This document shows positions 1 through 8,658 of a stretch of DNA of 59,275 nt, piece by piece. The DNA is from Fusicatenibacter sp. (GTDB lineage: Bacteria; Bacillota; Clostridia; Lachnospirales; Lachnospiraceae). Under the pieces are notes generated by a model that saw nothing but the letters and a program-made list of their open reading frames with translations, searched no databases and had not been told where the DNA came from. Numbering within the stretch: position 1 is the stretch's first letter; every line of letters begins with the position of its first letter. The stretch covers positions 1-59,275 of the forward strand of contig JAGHIA010000022.1 in the NCBI GenBank assembly GCA_017887445.1, written 5' to 3'. The position numbers and the translations under genes were made by a program.

Positions 1-150
1 AAAATTGCTTTCTGCAAGATGTGCGTCACAGTTTGTGGGGAATTTGTTCCAAAATTGGGAGGCGTAGCGGGCTACGCTGACTGATTTTGGGGCAAATTCC
101 ACGCAAAGTGGGGCGTGCAGATTGCAGAAATGAATTTTCAAACACACTCT
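1..150 (+). repeat. Dispersed repeat family A, long copy cut by the window start
   Basis: The right end reads AATTTTCAAACACACTCT and is the inverted partner of the left end seen in the complete copy at 49271-49358. This copy shares the internal stretch from position 1 to about 40 and again from about 112 to 150 with that copy, and carries about 70 extra bases between them. The left terminus lies outside the window. It immediately precedes the aldo/keto reductase gene. No coding content is credible here. Confidence 0.8.
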
Positions 151-213
151 AGACTGTGGCTACTTGGCTCGTTGCTCGCGGGAATAAATGCGCATACCTG
201 GCTGAATAATTAC
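151..213 (+). repeat. Dispersed repeat, family D fragment
   Basis: Contains the segments GGCTCGTTGCT, GCGCATACCTGGCTGAAT and a terminal TTAC that recur near 55240-55280 and, inverted, at 14097-14150. It directly abuts the family A repeat, so the two elements sit end to end. Confidence 0.65.
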
Positions 214-243
214 AAATATCTTGCAGCAGAAAGGAGAACACAT

Positions 244-1392
244 ATGAATTACCGACAACTTGGAAACACAGGACTGATGGTCAGCGAAATCGGTCTTGGC
301 GGCGAATGGCTGGAACGGCACAACGAGGAAGAAGTCCGGGAAGTGATCCTGGAGTGTGAGAAAGCAGGCATCAACATACTGGACTGCTGGATGGCGGAGC
401 CGAAGGTTCGAAGCAACATCGGAAAAGCCATCCGCGGCAGGCGGGAACGCTGGATCATCCAGGGACATTTTGGCTCGACCTGGCAGAACGGCCAGTATGT
501 GCGCACCAGAGATCTGGCGGCGGCTAAGGAAGCGTTTCAGGACCTTCTGGATCGGATGGAAACAGACTACATGGACCTGGGAATGATCCACTTTGTGGAT
601 GAGGAGAAGGAGTTCCATCAGATTATGGATGGGGAATTTTATGCCTGTATCAGAGAAATGAAGGAGCAGGGTATGGTCCGCCATATCGGGATGAGTACCC
701 ACAATCCGGCGGTGGCGAAGCTGGCCGCGGAAAGCGGAAAGATCGAGATGCTGCTGTTCAGCGTCAATCCTGCTTTCGATATGCTGCCGGCCACGGAAGA
801 CCTGAACGAATATTTCCGTGAGACCTACGACGAGACGCTGGGCGGCATAGACCCTGAGAGAGCAAAGCTGTACCGCATCTGCGAGCAGAACGGCGTGGGG
901 ATCACAGTTATGAAAGGCTATGCGGGCGGCAGACTGTTTTCCGCCGACAGTTCCCCGTTCGGCACAGCGCTGACGCCGGTGCAGTGCATCCATTACGCGC
1001 TGACCCGTCCGGCGGTGGCGAGTATCATGACCGGCTGTGAAACTCCGGAGCAGGTCCGGGCAGCGGCGGCATACGAGACAGCCTCCGAGGAAGAGAAGGA
1101 TTACGCTACCGTACTCGCCTCAGCTCCGGCTCACGCATATTACGGAAGCTGTACTTACTGCGGCCACTGCGCGCCCTGTCCGTCCGGCATCGACATCGCC
1201 ATGGTAAACAAGCTTTATGATCTGGCGGCCCAGCAGGAGGAGGTTCCGGCAACCCTTCGGGAGCATTACCGGGCGCTGAGCGCCAACGGCGGGGACTGCA
1301 TTGCCTGTCATGCCTGTGAGAAGCGCTGTCCGTTCGGCGTTCCCATTGCAGAAAAAATGACCGCCGCTCAGAAACTTTTAGAGCGTGTTTGA
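244..1392 (+). CDS. Aldo/keto reductase with C-terminal 4Fe-4S ferredoxin domain
   Basis: A 382-residue protein. I place the start at the ATG at 244 because AAAGGAGAA lies just upstream; the open frame runs further back only through repeat DNA. Residues 1 to about 270 form an aldo/keto reductase barrel (N-terminal LGNTGLMVSEIGLGG). The C-terminus carries two cysteine clusters, CTYCGHCAPCPSGIDI and CIACHACEKRCPFGVP, expected to bind one or two 4Fe-4S clusters. The family is a probable cytoplasmic NAD(P)H oxidoreductase with unknown substrate. The usual barrel catalytic Tyr and Lys appear to be missing: the normal DTA..YG region reads DCWMAEPKV, and the K of ATK is replaced in IIQGHFG. The stop codon TGA lies inside a family A repeat (GAGCGTGTTTGA). 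No operon partner is visible. Confidence 0.88.
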   Translation: MNYRQLGNTGLMVSEIGLGGEWLERHNEEEVREVILECEKAGINILDCWMAEPKVRSNIGKAIRGRRERWIIQGHFGSTWQNGQYVRTRDLAAAKEAFQDLLDRMETDYMDLGMIHFVDEEKEFHQIMDGEFYACIREMKEQGMVRHIGMSTHNPAVAKLAAESGKIEMLLFSVNPAFDMLPATEDLNEYFRETYDETLGGIDPERAKLYRICEQNGVGITVMKGYAGGRLFSADSSPFGTALTPVQCIHYALTRPAVASIMTGCETPEQVRAAAAYETASEEEKDYATVLASAPAHAYYGSCTYCGHCAPCPSGIDIAMVNKLYDLAAQQEEVPATLREHYRALSANGGDCIACHACEKRCPFGVPIAEKMTAAQKLLERV

Positions 1393-1522
1393 ACATTGCT
1401 TTCTGCAATGTTTATTTACTGCACAGACCGTGTGAAAACGTAACGCATGCGGGCATCCGGCCCATTGCAAAGCGATTTTCAATGGCCGGATGCCGTAACC
1501 ATTCAGCTGGCTGAATCGTTAC
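1381..1522. repeat. Composite of repeat A half-copy and repeat D
   Basis: Begins with GAGCGTGTTTGAACATTGCT (family A end, containing the stop of the preceding gene). It continues into a family D segment with a strong inverted repeat, GGCATCCGGCCCATTG...CAATGGCCGGATGCC (1452-1494), and ends with the core palindrome GTAACCATTCAGCTGGCTG...GTTAC (1495-1522). Expected to form stable hairpins in RNA; it could end transcription of the upstream gene, though no U-tract is present. Confidence 0.75.
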
Positions 1523-1524
1523 GG

Positions 1525-1848
1525 CTATACTTCCATCAGCAGACCCTTCATGTAAGCCTTCAGGATTTTCTTCCTGTTATGGTCCAGACGGTTGTAAAGT
1601 TCAAGGAGCTCCTGCTGATCAGCAGTCAGGACCAGAACGTCGGCTTCCTCGTGGAAAAAGTCGGACATGGTAATGCCGAAGCCGTCGCAGAGTTTTTGCA
1701 GCGTGGGAATCGTGGGAATATTGGTTCGGGTCATCATATTGTTCAGCGTGGAATAAGGGATTTCAGACTCTTTGGCCAGCCGGTAATAACTCCATCCCCG
1801 TTCCCTGCACAGCTCCTGAATGTGCTGGATAACCTCTGTATCTCGCAT
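1525..1848 (-). CDS. XRE-family helix-turn-helix regulator
   Basis: A 107-residue DNA-binding protein; the start is supported by GAGGTGAACT directly before the ATG. Residues about 5-60 form the Cro/CI-type HTH (YYRLAKESEIPYSTLNNMM, then TLQKLCDGFGITMSDFF), followed by a short helical tail (LTADQQELLELYNRLD). Small XRE proteins of this build are common single-gene regulators in Lachnospiraceae and often bind their own promoter. No target or operator can be assigned. It is transcribed towards the aldo/keto reductase, with repeat DNA between their ends. Confidence 0.88.
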   Translation of the reverse strand: MRDTEVIQHIQELCRERGWSYYRLAKESEIPYSTLNNMMTRTNIPTIPTLQKLCDGFGITMSDFFHEEADVLVLTADQQELLELYNRLDHNRKKILKAYMKGLLMEV

Positions 1849-2226
1849 AGTTCACCTCAGTCTTCCAAAGCGCGTCCGGGGATTTTTCCTTGAGAAAATA
1901 CCCGAAGCGGCGCGGTTATTCCTGTGGGCGGCGGGCCATGCAGCCATGCGAATGGGTGTTTGAAACATGCTTTCTTTTTCAAACACGCTCTGGCATGGAT
2001 CAGCGGCGGCTGCCGCAAAGTCCAACTCCCCCGCTGCTCTGCAGCACTGCAAGCCTGATAACGGCGATCCAGCCAGCTGGATTGGCGCGCCTGCCGGCTG
2101 AATCGTTATGCCTGATGCACGGTTGCTGGCGGCGGGTGATTTGACTACTTATTTCCATTATATCGGTATATCAGTGCGGAAACAGATGTTAAAATGAGCA
2201 ATAAGATACAGTCTCAGTTGAGAAAT
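1849..2226. other. Intergenic stretch with repeat fragments only
   Basis: Holds a family A mini-copy at 1955-1992 (GGTGTTTGAAA...TTTCAAACACGCTCT) and fragments of the family D core near 2069-2110 (CCAGCCAGCTGG, GGCTGAATCGTTA). I see no convincing reading frame with a ribosome site. The promoter of the XRE gene should lie at the left end, but no clear -35/-10 pair stands out. Confidence 0.5.
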
Positions 2227-2315
2227 AAAAAAAGTGTTCCGGAACCGGAAGACATTTCCACAGACAGCGCAAAGCTGTCGGAAAGAAACATTTTCCGGTT
2301 TTGGAACACTTTTTT
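2227..2315. terminator. Long bidirectional hairpin terminator
   Basis: AAAAAAAGTGTTCC and GGAACACTTTTTT pair at the two ends, with AACCGGAA/TTCCGGTT and GACAGC/GCTGTC as inner stems. Runs of A and T on both flanks make it a plausible intrinsic terminator for the minus-strand DUF1292 gene. Confidence 0.75.
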
Positions 2316-2370
2316 CTGCATACTTCAAATACATTCCGGCAAAGCAGGGGCAGCAATTCTTGTCTGCGGC

Positions 2371-2736
2371 TTATTCTTCGCCGTTCATCTCGTCAAACTG
2401 CATGGTATCCAGCATCTCGTCGAAGGCGTCGGCAGCAAGCTCATACTCCTCGTCGTCCTCGATATTTGCCAGTGCCGGCTGGCCGCTTTGCTCCTCGGAA
2501 TAACGGTAAAGGTAAACCTCTCCGTCCTGATTCTCGCCATTTTCATCCAGGGGAAGGAGGGCGATATATTCCTTGCCGTTGGGAGCTGAGAAAATATTGA
2601 CTACCGCACAGACAAGTTCTGTATCATCATCCAGAGTGAGGGTAACGGTAGGCTGGCTTAAATCAATGCCGCAGTCACTTCCGCAGGAAGCGCAGTCGCC
2701 GTCGCAGGCAGCGGACTGTGTGAATGTTTCATCCAT
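2371..2736 (-). CDS. DUF1292 family protein
   Basis: A 121-residue acidic protein; the ATG at 2736 follows AAGGATACCAAT. The central region (VTLTLDDDTELVCAVVNIF, then KEYIALLPLDE) matches the DUF1292 family, small Firmicutes proteins of unknown function, often near the yrrL/ruvX-type housekeeping genes. The N-terminus carries a cysteine cluster, CDGDCASCGSDCG, that could bind a metal; this is an addition to the core fold. The C-terminus is strongly acidic. It is transcribed alone, with a hairpin terminator downstream at 2227-2315. Confidence 0.85.
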   Translation of the reverse strand: MDETFTQSAACDGDCASCGSDCGIDLSQPTVTLTLDDDTELVCAVVNIFSAPNGKEYIALLPLDENGENQDGEVYLYRYSEEQSGQPALANIEDDEEYELAADAFDEMLDTMQFDEMNGEE

Positions 2737-2864
2737 ATTGGTATCCTTCTTTCTTTTGAAATGTCCGGTCAGTGTGCGGAAGTTCCGGCCTGAACGGTTA
2801 CTGAGATTTTAACAGATAATCCCTCAAAATACAAGGGGTGACTGTTCCGCGTAGATGAACTGCA

Positions 2865-2893
2865 GTAACAGTTCCGCGTAGATGAACTGTTAC
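2865..2893. repeat. Core-type palindrome with adjacent tandem duplication
   Basis: GTAACAGTTC-N9-GAACTGTTAC is a perfect 10-bp inverted repeat. Its inner part, GTTCCGCGTAGATGAACTG, is also present as a direct copy just upstream (2844-2862). It resembles the dispersed GTAAC...GTTAC core but with a different centre, and lies just past the stop of the nucleotidyltransferase gene. Confidence 0.6.
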
Positions 2894-2908
2894 GAACTGC
2901 GGCGTGTG

Positions 2909-3676
2909 TCAGCTGTCGATTTCCAGACGGCGCAGCATATAGCGGCAGAAGGATTTCGCGGTTTCCATGTCTGGCTGGAAGGCTGTCTGTTCCGTGCGGT
3001 AGGCAGCGAGCGCATCTTCCAGCATTGGGCGGAAGCGTTCCTCTGTATGCTCGATCCCCCAGATTCCTCCTTCTGCTTTGGAAAGGATTTTTTCCTCTTC
3101 CCGGCAGGCGGCTACCCGGCACAGGTTCAGAATGATGTACAGGGGATTTTCTTCTGCCTGTTCCTCCGGGTGGAGAATGTCCAGGCGGATGCTGTCCCAG
3201 TAGGCCTCTTTTGGAATGTCTCCGAATAGCTGTGGAATCGGCTCGCCATAGAGGGTCTTTCCCCGGTATTTTGTGATGGTAAAATGGGCCGCCAGATCCG
3301 GGTCGGTTCCCTGATATTTTTCCAGATACAGCTTTGGCTGTTCCCGGTATAACCAAAGCGCGTGGTTGGCAAAGTGCAGCTCGTATGGAGTAGGATATAC
3401 AAAGGAACGGCAGTAAGCGTCCAGCACAACGCTCATCTCCATCCCCTTCTTTGGCACGTCGGGACAGAGCGCCAGCAGGCCGTCCATGACCGCCCGTTTT
3501 TCCTGCTCCGTCAGCTTCCCGCCAACGACGATCAGAAAATCTATGTCGCTTTTTTCCGGATTGAAGCATCCCATGGCCAGGGAACCGTGCAGATAAACGC
3601 CTGTCAGTTTTTCTCCAAGCGCCCGGCGGCTGACGGCCACGATTTCCTTCAACACTTCTTCTATAGGTCTTTTCAT
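2909..3676 (-). CDS. Aminoglycoside adenylyltransferase-like nucleotidyltransferase (DUF4111 type)
   Basis: A 255-residue protein with GGAAAGGATC upstream of its ATG. The N-terminal nucleotidyltransferase motif is clear: G31-S32 followed by D44 and D46 (HGSLAMGC...KSDID), the metal-binding signature of the AadA/streptomycin 3''-adenylyltransferase family. The remaining ~150 residues match the helical DUF4111 domain (LYREQPKLYLEKYQGTDPDL). Family members transfer AMP from ATP to streptomycin or spectinomycin. Whether this chromosomal copy confers resistance is not shown, and many similar Lachnospiraceae proteins are uncharacterised. It lies 103 bp downstream of the second GH32 gene on the same strand and could be in its transcript. 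Confidence 0.8.
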   Translation of the reverse strand: MKRPIEEVLKEIVAVSRRALGEKLTGVYLHGSLAMGCFNPEKSDIDFLIVVGGKLTEQEKRAVMDGLLALCPDVPKKGMEMSVVLDAYCRSFVYPTPYELHFANHALWLYREQPKLYLEKYQGTDPDLAAHFTITKYRGKTLYGEPIPQLFGDIPKEAYWDSIRLDILHPEEQAEENPLYIILNLCRVAACREEEKILSKAEGGIWGIEHTEERFRPMLEDALAAYRTEQTAFQPDMETAKSFCRYMLRRLEIDS

Positions 3677-3779
3677 TTTCGTCGATCCTTTCCTGCGTGC
3701 ATTTGAAAAATATTTTCCGCAAAAACAAATGTAAAGTCAATAAAAAAATTGCAGGAATAAATTCCACACCGCAAATCTG

Positions 3780-5144
3780 TTATGCCCGAATCTCGTACAT
3801 CTGTACGCAGCCATCCCCCTCCAGCGTGACCTTATCGTAAGGCGCTTCCGGATAAACCGCCATGGTGACAGGCACCAGGCCGTCGTCGGCCAGCACTTCC
3901 AGAACGGAAACGTCGAAGATCAGTTCCATGGCCCCGTCTTTTTTCAGTCTTGGAATCCTTACGCTGGAATATTCCGGCATCCGGTACTGTTCGTGGAAGT
4001 CCCTCTCTCCGGCCCGTGTGCGGTCCACGAACACTTCCTTTTCTGTCACCTGGATGACCAGTTCCTGGCCCAGGGCGTTGGACAGGGTAATCTTCTTTGT
4101 ACCGTTCACCTTCATGCCGAAGGTATCGGAGCCCAGCCATTCTCTCGCGCCCGCCGGACGGCTGGCCGCACGAAACGGCTCCACACCGGCGAAAGACGCG
4201 CCGAGACGGTATCCTTTTTCCGTCTTCACCGCCCGCAGCCGCCGCGCCAGTGTCATCTGGCCGCAGTATTCCCCGGTGGGCGTCTCATTGGCGTATCCCC
4301 AGTTCATGGCCCAGCCAAGGAACAGCGGTTCCTCCAGGTTCTGGAAGGTAACGCCTGCGTAATTATCAAAACCGAAATCTATCCACAGAGGTTCTTCCTC
4401 TATCTGCCGCGGAAGAAATTTGTCTCCGTCAAAATCCCCGAGGAAATACTGGGTGCGGCAGCGGCCGTCCTCGGTGGTGGTCGTCATGCTGACAATCAGG
4501 ACCCAAAGCTTCTCCCCGTCTTCCGTCTCCACCTGGAACAGGTCCGGACACTCCCACACGCCGGAGGCCAAGTTGCCCTCCGGGCCGAACTCTCCGGTCT
4601 TCTCCCAGTCTTTCAGATTTTCGGACGCGTAAAAGTATACCCGGTCCTTGGCCGCCAGCACAAGACTCCAGCAGTGTTTCACCGGATTGTAAAAGGCTTT
4701 GGGGTCACGGAAATCAGAGATTCCCGGATTCGGGATCACAGGATTCTGATAGGATTTTTCAAAATGCACGCCGTCGGTGCTGTAGGCGATACTCTGCTGC
4801 TCCAGTCCGTGTCTGCCGTGGTTGGTATAGACTGCTACCATCGGCGGGCACTCTTTGGTGCCATAGCCGGAGGTATTGTCTTTGTCATATACACAACTTC
4901 CCGAAAAGATCACTCCAAGCTCGTCCGGATACAAAGCGATGGGCCGGTGCTCCCAGTGGATCAGGTCCCTGGTCACCGCATGGCCCCAGTACATGGGGCC
5001 CCAGTTTGGCGCTTTGGGATAATGCTGGTAAAACAGGTGATAAATTCCATTGATGTACACCATGCCGTTGGGGTCGTTGGTCCACATGGCCGGCGGCGTA
5101 AAGTGGATGTTGGGTCTGTAATCTCTGCTTCCTTTTGTGCTCAT
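3780..5144 (-). CDS. GH32 beta-fructosidase, copy 1
   Basis: A 454-residue cytoplasmic enzyme (no signal peptide) with AAGGAGAGAGAC before the ATG. All three GH32 catalytic motifs are present: nucleophile D24 in WTNDPNGM, D147 in FRDP, and acid/base E198 in WECPDL. The C-terminal ~130 residues form the beta-sandwich. Family activity is hydrolysis of terminal fructose from sucrose, inulin-type or levan-type oligosaccharides, or their phosphates. It is about 60-70% identical by eye to the next gene, so this is a tandem duplication. The adjacent ABC importer, rather than a PTS, suggests unphosphorylated fructo-oligosaccharides as substrate (inference). The downstream gene is the nucleotidyltransferase. 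Confidence 0.92.
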   Translation of the reverse strand: MSTKGSRDYRPNIHFTPPAMWTNDPNGMVYINGIYHLFYQHYPKAPNWGPMYWGHAVTRDLIHWEHRPIALYPDELGVIFSGSCVYDKDNTSGYGTKECPPMVAVYTNHGRHGLEQQSIAYSTDGVHFEKSYQNPVIPNPGISDFRDPKAFYNPVKHCWSLVLAAKDRVYFYASENLKDWEKTGEFGPEGNLASGVWECPDLFQVETEDGEKLWVLIVSMTTTTEDGRCRTQYFLGDFDGDKFLPRQIEEEPLWIDFGFDNYAGVTFQNLEEPLFLGWAMNWGYANETPTGEYCGQMTLARRLRAVKTEKGYRLGASFAGVEPFRAASRPAGAREWLGSDTFGMKVNGTKKITLSNALGQELVIQVTEKEVFVDRTRAGERDFHEQYRMPEYSSVRIPRLKKDGAMELIFDVSVLEVLADDGLVPVTMAVYPEAPYDKVTLEGDGCVQMYEIRA

Positions 5145-5183
5145 GTCTCTCTCCTTCTGTCATTTATAACTGTTATGGCCTTC

Positions 5184-5273
5184 GTAACTGTTCAGCCAGC
5201 GGAACAGCTACAGCAGCCACCACGTTTTCCTACAGTCTGTGCAATAAATGCACAGACCTGGTTGAATAGCTAC
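5184..5273. repeat. Family D repeat between the two GH32 genes
   Basis: Runs from GTAACTGTTCAGCCAGC to GACCTGGTTGAATAGCTAC and contains the stem TCTGTGCA...TGCACAGA. It matches the family D element at 55708-55840. It fills the gap between the tandem GH32 genes, so it inserted in or spans what is probably one transcript. Confidence 0.75.
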
Positions 5274-5279
5274 ACAGTC

Positions 5280-6647
5280 TTATTGTTCCTTCCACTGACA
5301 GATACGCACCTTCCCGGCGCCTTCCGCCGCAACCCTGTCGTAAGGCTTCGTGGGGTAAGCTACCATGGTCACCGGAACCGCTCCGTCGTCGGCAAACACC
5401 TCCAGCACGGAAACGTCAAACACCAAAAGCAGCCGTCCGTCCTTTCTAAGACGGGGAACGCTCAGAGCGGAATATGCCGGCGTGGGGAAGCTTTTCTGGA
5501 ACTCCTGCTCCCCGGCTCTGCTGCGGTCGGCCAGGATCTCATCCTCCGTCACCTCTACGATCAGCTCCTCCCCCTGCTCATTGGAAAGGACGATGGTTCC
5601 GGTGCCTTCCATCTCCAAAAGAAACGTCTCGGATTCCAGTTTCTGCGGCCCTTCAACCTCCTCCAGCCGGGCGGTCAGCTTTTCAAGACCCACAAATTCC
5701 GAGATCAGCCGCAGGCCGCGGTCCGTACGGCCCACACGCAGTTTCCGCGCCAGCGTCATCTGACCGCAGTACTCACCGGTGGGCGTCTCGTTGGCATACT
5801 CCCAGTTCATGGCCCAGCCAAGCAGCACCGGCTCCTCCATGTTCTGGAAGATCACGCCCGCGTAATTGTCAAAGCCAAAATCCAGCCACAGAACCTCATC
5901 TGCCTTCTCTGTAACGAAAAAACGGTCCCCGTCAAAATCCCCCAGGAAATACTGAGTGCGGCTCCTGCCGTCCTCCGTGTCCATGAGCATACTCACCACA
6001 AGCACCCAAATGCTGTCACCGTCCTCGGTCCTGGCCTGGAACAGGTCCGGACACTCCCAGATTCCCGGCGCAAGGTTTTCCTCCGGTCCGAATTCACCGG
6101 TCTTTTCCCAGTGCTTCAGATCCGCGGACTGGTAAAAATGAACTCTGTCCTTGGCCGCCAGCACCAGGCTCCAGCAGTTTTTCACCGGATTATAGAAAAC
6201 CTTCGGGTCGCGGAAATCGGAAATTCCCGGATTGGGGATCACAGGATTGTGAATGGTTTTTTCAAAATGCACGCCGTCGGTGCTGTAGGCCAGGCACTGG
6301 CGCTGCTCTCCGTCCGGGTCATGGTTGGTGTACAGCGCCACCAGCGGCGGCTCCTCCTTTGTCCCGTAGCCGGATACGTTTTCCTTGTCGTACACACAGC
6401 TTCCCGAATAAATATACCCCATCTCGTCCGGATACAGCGCGATTGGCTGATGCTCCCAGTGCAGAAGGTCCCTGGACACCGCATGTCCCCAGTGCATGGG
6501 TCCCCAGTGGGGCGCCTTCGGGTAATGCTGATAAAACAGATGGTAAACTCCGTTGACGTACACCATTCCGTTGGGATCGTTGGTCCACATGGCCGGAGGT
6601 GTAAAATGCAGGTTCGGTCTGTAGTTTCTGCTTCCTGTTGTACTCAT
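5280..6647 (-). CDS. GH32 beta-fructosidase, copy 2
   Basis: A 455-residue paralogue of the neighbouring gene, with the same catalytic residues at the same positions (D24, D147, E198) and no signal peptide. The ATG follows AAGGAGGCACACGTCT. Differences cluster in the C-terminal beta-sandwich and around residue 105-115 (DPDGEQRQ against GRHGLEQQ), so chain-length or linkage preference may differ. It sits directly behind the binding-protein gene, separated by a hairpin terminator at 6700-6731. It is therefore expressed by partial read-through or from a promoter I cannot identify confidently. Role: intracellular fructo-oligosaccharide hydrolysis. Confidence 0.92.
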   Translation of the reverse strand: MSTTGSRNYRPNLHFTPPAMWTNDPNGMVYVNGVYHLFYQHYPKAPHWGPMHWGHAVSRDLLHWEHQPIALYPDEMGYIYSGSCVYDKENVSGYGTKEEPPLVALYTNHDPDGEQRQCLAYSTDGVHFEKTIHNPVIPNPGISDFRDPKVFYNPVKNCWSLVLAAKDRVHFYQSADLKHWEKTGEFGPEENLAPGIWECPDLFQARTEDGDSIWVLVVSMLMDTEDGRSRTQYFLGDFDGDRFFVTEKADEVLWLDFGFDNYAGVIFQNMEEPVLLGWAMNWEYANETPTGEYCGQMTLARKLRVGRTDRGLRLISEFVGLEKLTARLEEVEGPQKLESETFLLEMEGTGTIVLSNEQGEELIVEVTEDEILADRSRAGEQEFQKSFPTPAYSALSVPRLRKDGRLLLVFDVSVLEVFADDGAVPVTMVAYPTKPYDRVAAEGAGKVRICQWKEQ

Positions 6648-6699
6648 AGACGTGTGCCTCCTTATTATATCATAAAAATTCGTCTAAATTCTCATAAAA

Positions 6700-6731
6700 A
6701 GAGCCGCCGCAACATACATTACGGCGGCTCT
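6700..6731 (-). terminator. Intrinsic terminator after the sugar ABC operon
   Basis: AGAGCCGCCG and CGGCGGCTCT form a perfect 10-bp stem with a 12-base loop, followed on the minus strand by TTTTT. It lies between the binding-protein stop and the first GH32 gene, so it may set the ratio of transporter to enzyme. Confidence 0.85.
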
Positions 6732-6806
6732 CCATTCATCAATGATTGTTACAGCCTCATATCATTCCTGGAACCTTCTGGTCCCGTGCGCTTAAAAGAG
6801 CGTCTG

Positions 6807-8585
6807 TTATTCCGCGGAAGTACCGGATGCACGGTCTACCGCTGTCTGGTAAATGTTCACCAGGTCGGCAACACCGGAAGCTTCCAGCTCGGACAGATAG
6901 CTTGACCAGCTGTCGTCGGTCACGCCATTGGTTACCCACTCTACAATGTAACGATCAACAACGTCCGAGATGGTCGGCTGGATCTGAGCCAGACGGGTCA
7001 GTTCGTCGGTCTCCATCAGAACTCTGGGAAGCGTGTCATACTCTGCCAGGATATCATCTTTTCCGTTGACCTTCTGCCACTCGAGCAGGGTTACCGCGTC
7101 GTAGGTATAGCGGCATACGGTGTCATAGTACTCGTCCAGAACGATCATGGAACCTCTGGCCGGTGTGGTGTTGGCTCTTGCCAGACCGAAGGTGTTCCAC
7201 TCCTCGGTTCCGCCTGCGTAGTATCCATTCTCATCCAGAGGAGTCGCAAGGATGCCCTCCTCGTCTCTCTCGTAGTTGTATCCTTCTGCGCCCCAGTTGG
7301 ACTGTACGGCGATTTCCGGATCTCCTACCAGATAATCAACGAAACGTGCTACAACATGCGGGAATTTACAGGTAGTTGTGATCGCAGTATTGGAAGAATC
7401 CTGCAGCTCAGAGTAGTTGTTGGCGGAACCGGTCATGCCTGCTTCGCCCTGCAGTCTCGGAACTGCCACATACTGATCGTGTACGTCAAGGTTGGTGATC
7501 TCCTGGTCGGTCCATACGCCCATGCAGCCGATCCTTGCAACATTTTCCTTAATCAGAGAAGCTGTGTAAGCCGCACTGGAGTCAGCCTCGAAGGAGCCGT
7601 TCCAAATCAGGTCTTCTTCATAAAGCATATTGAAGAATTCTGCTGTTTTGCGGAACGCCTCGTCCTGCGCGGTAAAGGTAACTTTGCCATCGACCAGACG
7701 CAGGTGGTCTGCGTACTCGTTGCCGCCGCAATAGGAGTCTGCACAACCGAACGCTCCGGTAAAGCGGTAGAACATATTATAGGAACCAAAGGTATCGTCT
7801 GCTCCGAACCAGGTTGCCATCGGAATCTCGTCGTCCACGCCGTTGCCGTTCAGGTCGCCGCCGTCGCGGAAGGCTTTCAGGCACTCTACCCACTCGTCCA
7901 CAGTGGTGGGAACCTCAAGGTTCAGCTCATCCAGCCAGGTCTTGTTGATGATCATAGGACCAGGTGTCAGAACCAGACCCTTCATTTCCTCAATGTACGG
8001 GAAACCATAGGTATGTCCATTGGGAGCAGTGATCTCCAGACGGTACTGCGGATTGTCATCCAGGACCTTCTTCAGGTTCGGCATATACTCCTCAATGATC
8101 GTCTCGGTGGGAAGGAAGATATCCTGATCCGCATACTGAACAACAGTATTTCCGGATTTTCCATCGCCGAAGGTCCAGAATACATCCGGCAGATCCCCAT
8201 TGGAAGCCAGCTGCAGACTGATTTTTTCCGTTGCGCCCTCGGAAGGAATCTCGGTCCATTCAAACTCAATGCCGGTATCCTCGGTCCACTTCTGAACCAT
8301 CGCAGCGTCCGCGATATCGATGGTACGGTCGGCGCTTCCCAGGGTCTGTACGGTGATCTTTCCGTATTTCTCCTCAAACGCTTCCTTGTCCTTGATGATC
8401 GGAAGGCTTCCGTCCAGAGCGATGATGCCCTCATCCACCGCTTCCTGCTCCTCCGCAGTCAGCTCGGTCGCTCCGTCGCCGCCGGAGCCGGAAGAACCGC
8501 CGTCGTCTCCGCCTCCGCCGCAGGCAGACAGCATCGACGCCGCCATCGTAGCGCTTAACAGCACTGCAATCCATTTTCTTTTCAT
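6807..8585 (-). CDS. Extracellular sugar-binding lipoprotein of an ABC importer
   Basis: A 592-residue protein with a perfect AAAGGAGG ribosome site. The signal sequence ends in the lipobox LSAC with Cys22 as the lipidation site, followed by a Gly/Ser linker. The body is a family 1 solute-binding protein of the large LplA-like type that partners with LplB/YtcP permeases. It captures an oligosaccharide outside the membrane and delivers it to the two permeases encoded just upstream. Downstream GH32 genes make a fructo-oligosaccharide the likely ligand (inference). No ATPase gene is present; these importers usually share a general MsmX-type ATPase encoded elsewhere. Confidence 0.93.
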   Translation of the reverse strand: MKRKWIAVLLSATMAASMLSACGGGGDDGGSSGSGGDGATELTAEEQEAVDEGIIALDGSLPIIKDKEAFEEKYGKITVQTLGSADRTIDIADAAMVQKWTEDTGIEFEWTEIPSEGATEKISLQLASNGDLPDVFWTFGDGKSGNTVVQYADQDIFLPTETIIEEYMPNLKKVLDDNPQYRLEITAPNGHTYGFPYIEEMKGLVLTPGPMIINKTWLDELNLEVPTTVDEWVECLKAFRDGGDLNGNGVDDEIPMATWFGADDTFGSYNMFYRFTGAFGCADSYCGGNEYADHLRLVDGKVTFTAQDEAFRKTAEFFNMLYEEDLIWNGSFEADSSAAYTASLIKENVARIGCMGVWTDQEITNLDVHDQYVAVPRLQGEAGMTGSANNYSELQDSSNTAITTTCKFPHVVARFVDYLVGDPEIAVQSNWGAEGYNYERDEEGILATPLDENGYYAGGTEEWNTFGLARANTTPARGSMIVLDEYYDTVCRYTYDAVTLLEWQKVNGKDDILAEYDTLPRVLMETDELTRLAQIQPTISDVVDRYIVEWVTNGVTDDSWSSYLSELEASGVADLVNIYQTAVDRASGTSAE

Positions 8586-8658
8586 TCTCGTTACCTCCTT
8601 TATTTAAAAAAATTATTGCTCTTTCACATTACTCTTTCTATAATTGCGGATTCTCTCA

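Noticed and set aside
2909-3676. Calling the nucleotidyltransferase a proven streptomycin-resistance gene
   Set aside because: The family signature is present, but chromosomal homologues are often untested, and nothing around it suggests a resistance cassette or mobile element.
3993-6905. 970-codon open frame antisense to both GH32 genes
   Set aside because: It is the complementary strand of two genes with strong codon bias and clear catalytic motifs. Its product is rich in His, Arg and Gly with no domain, and it has no ribosome site.
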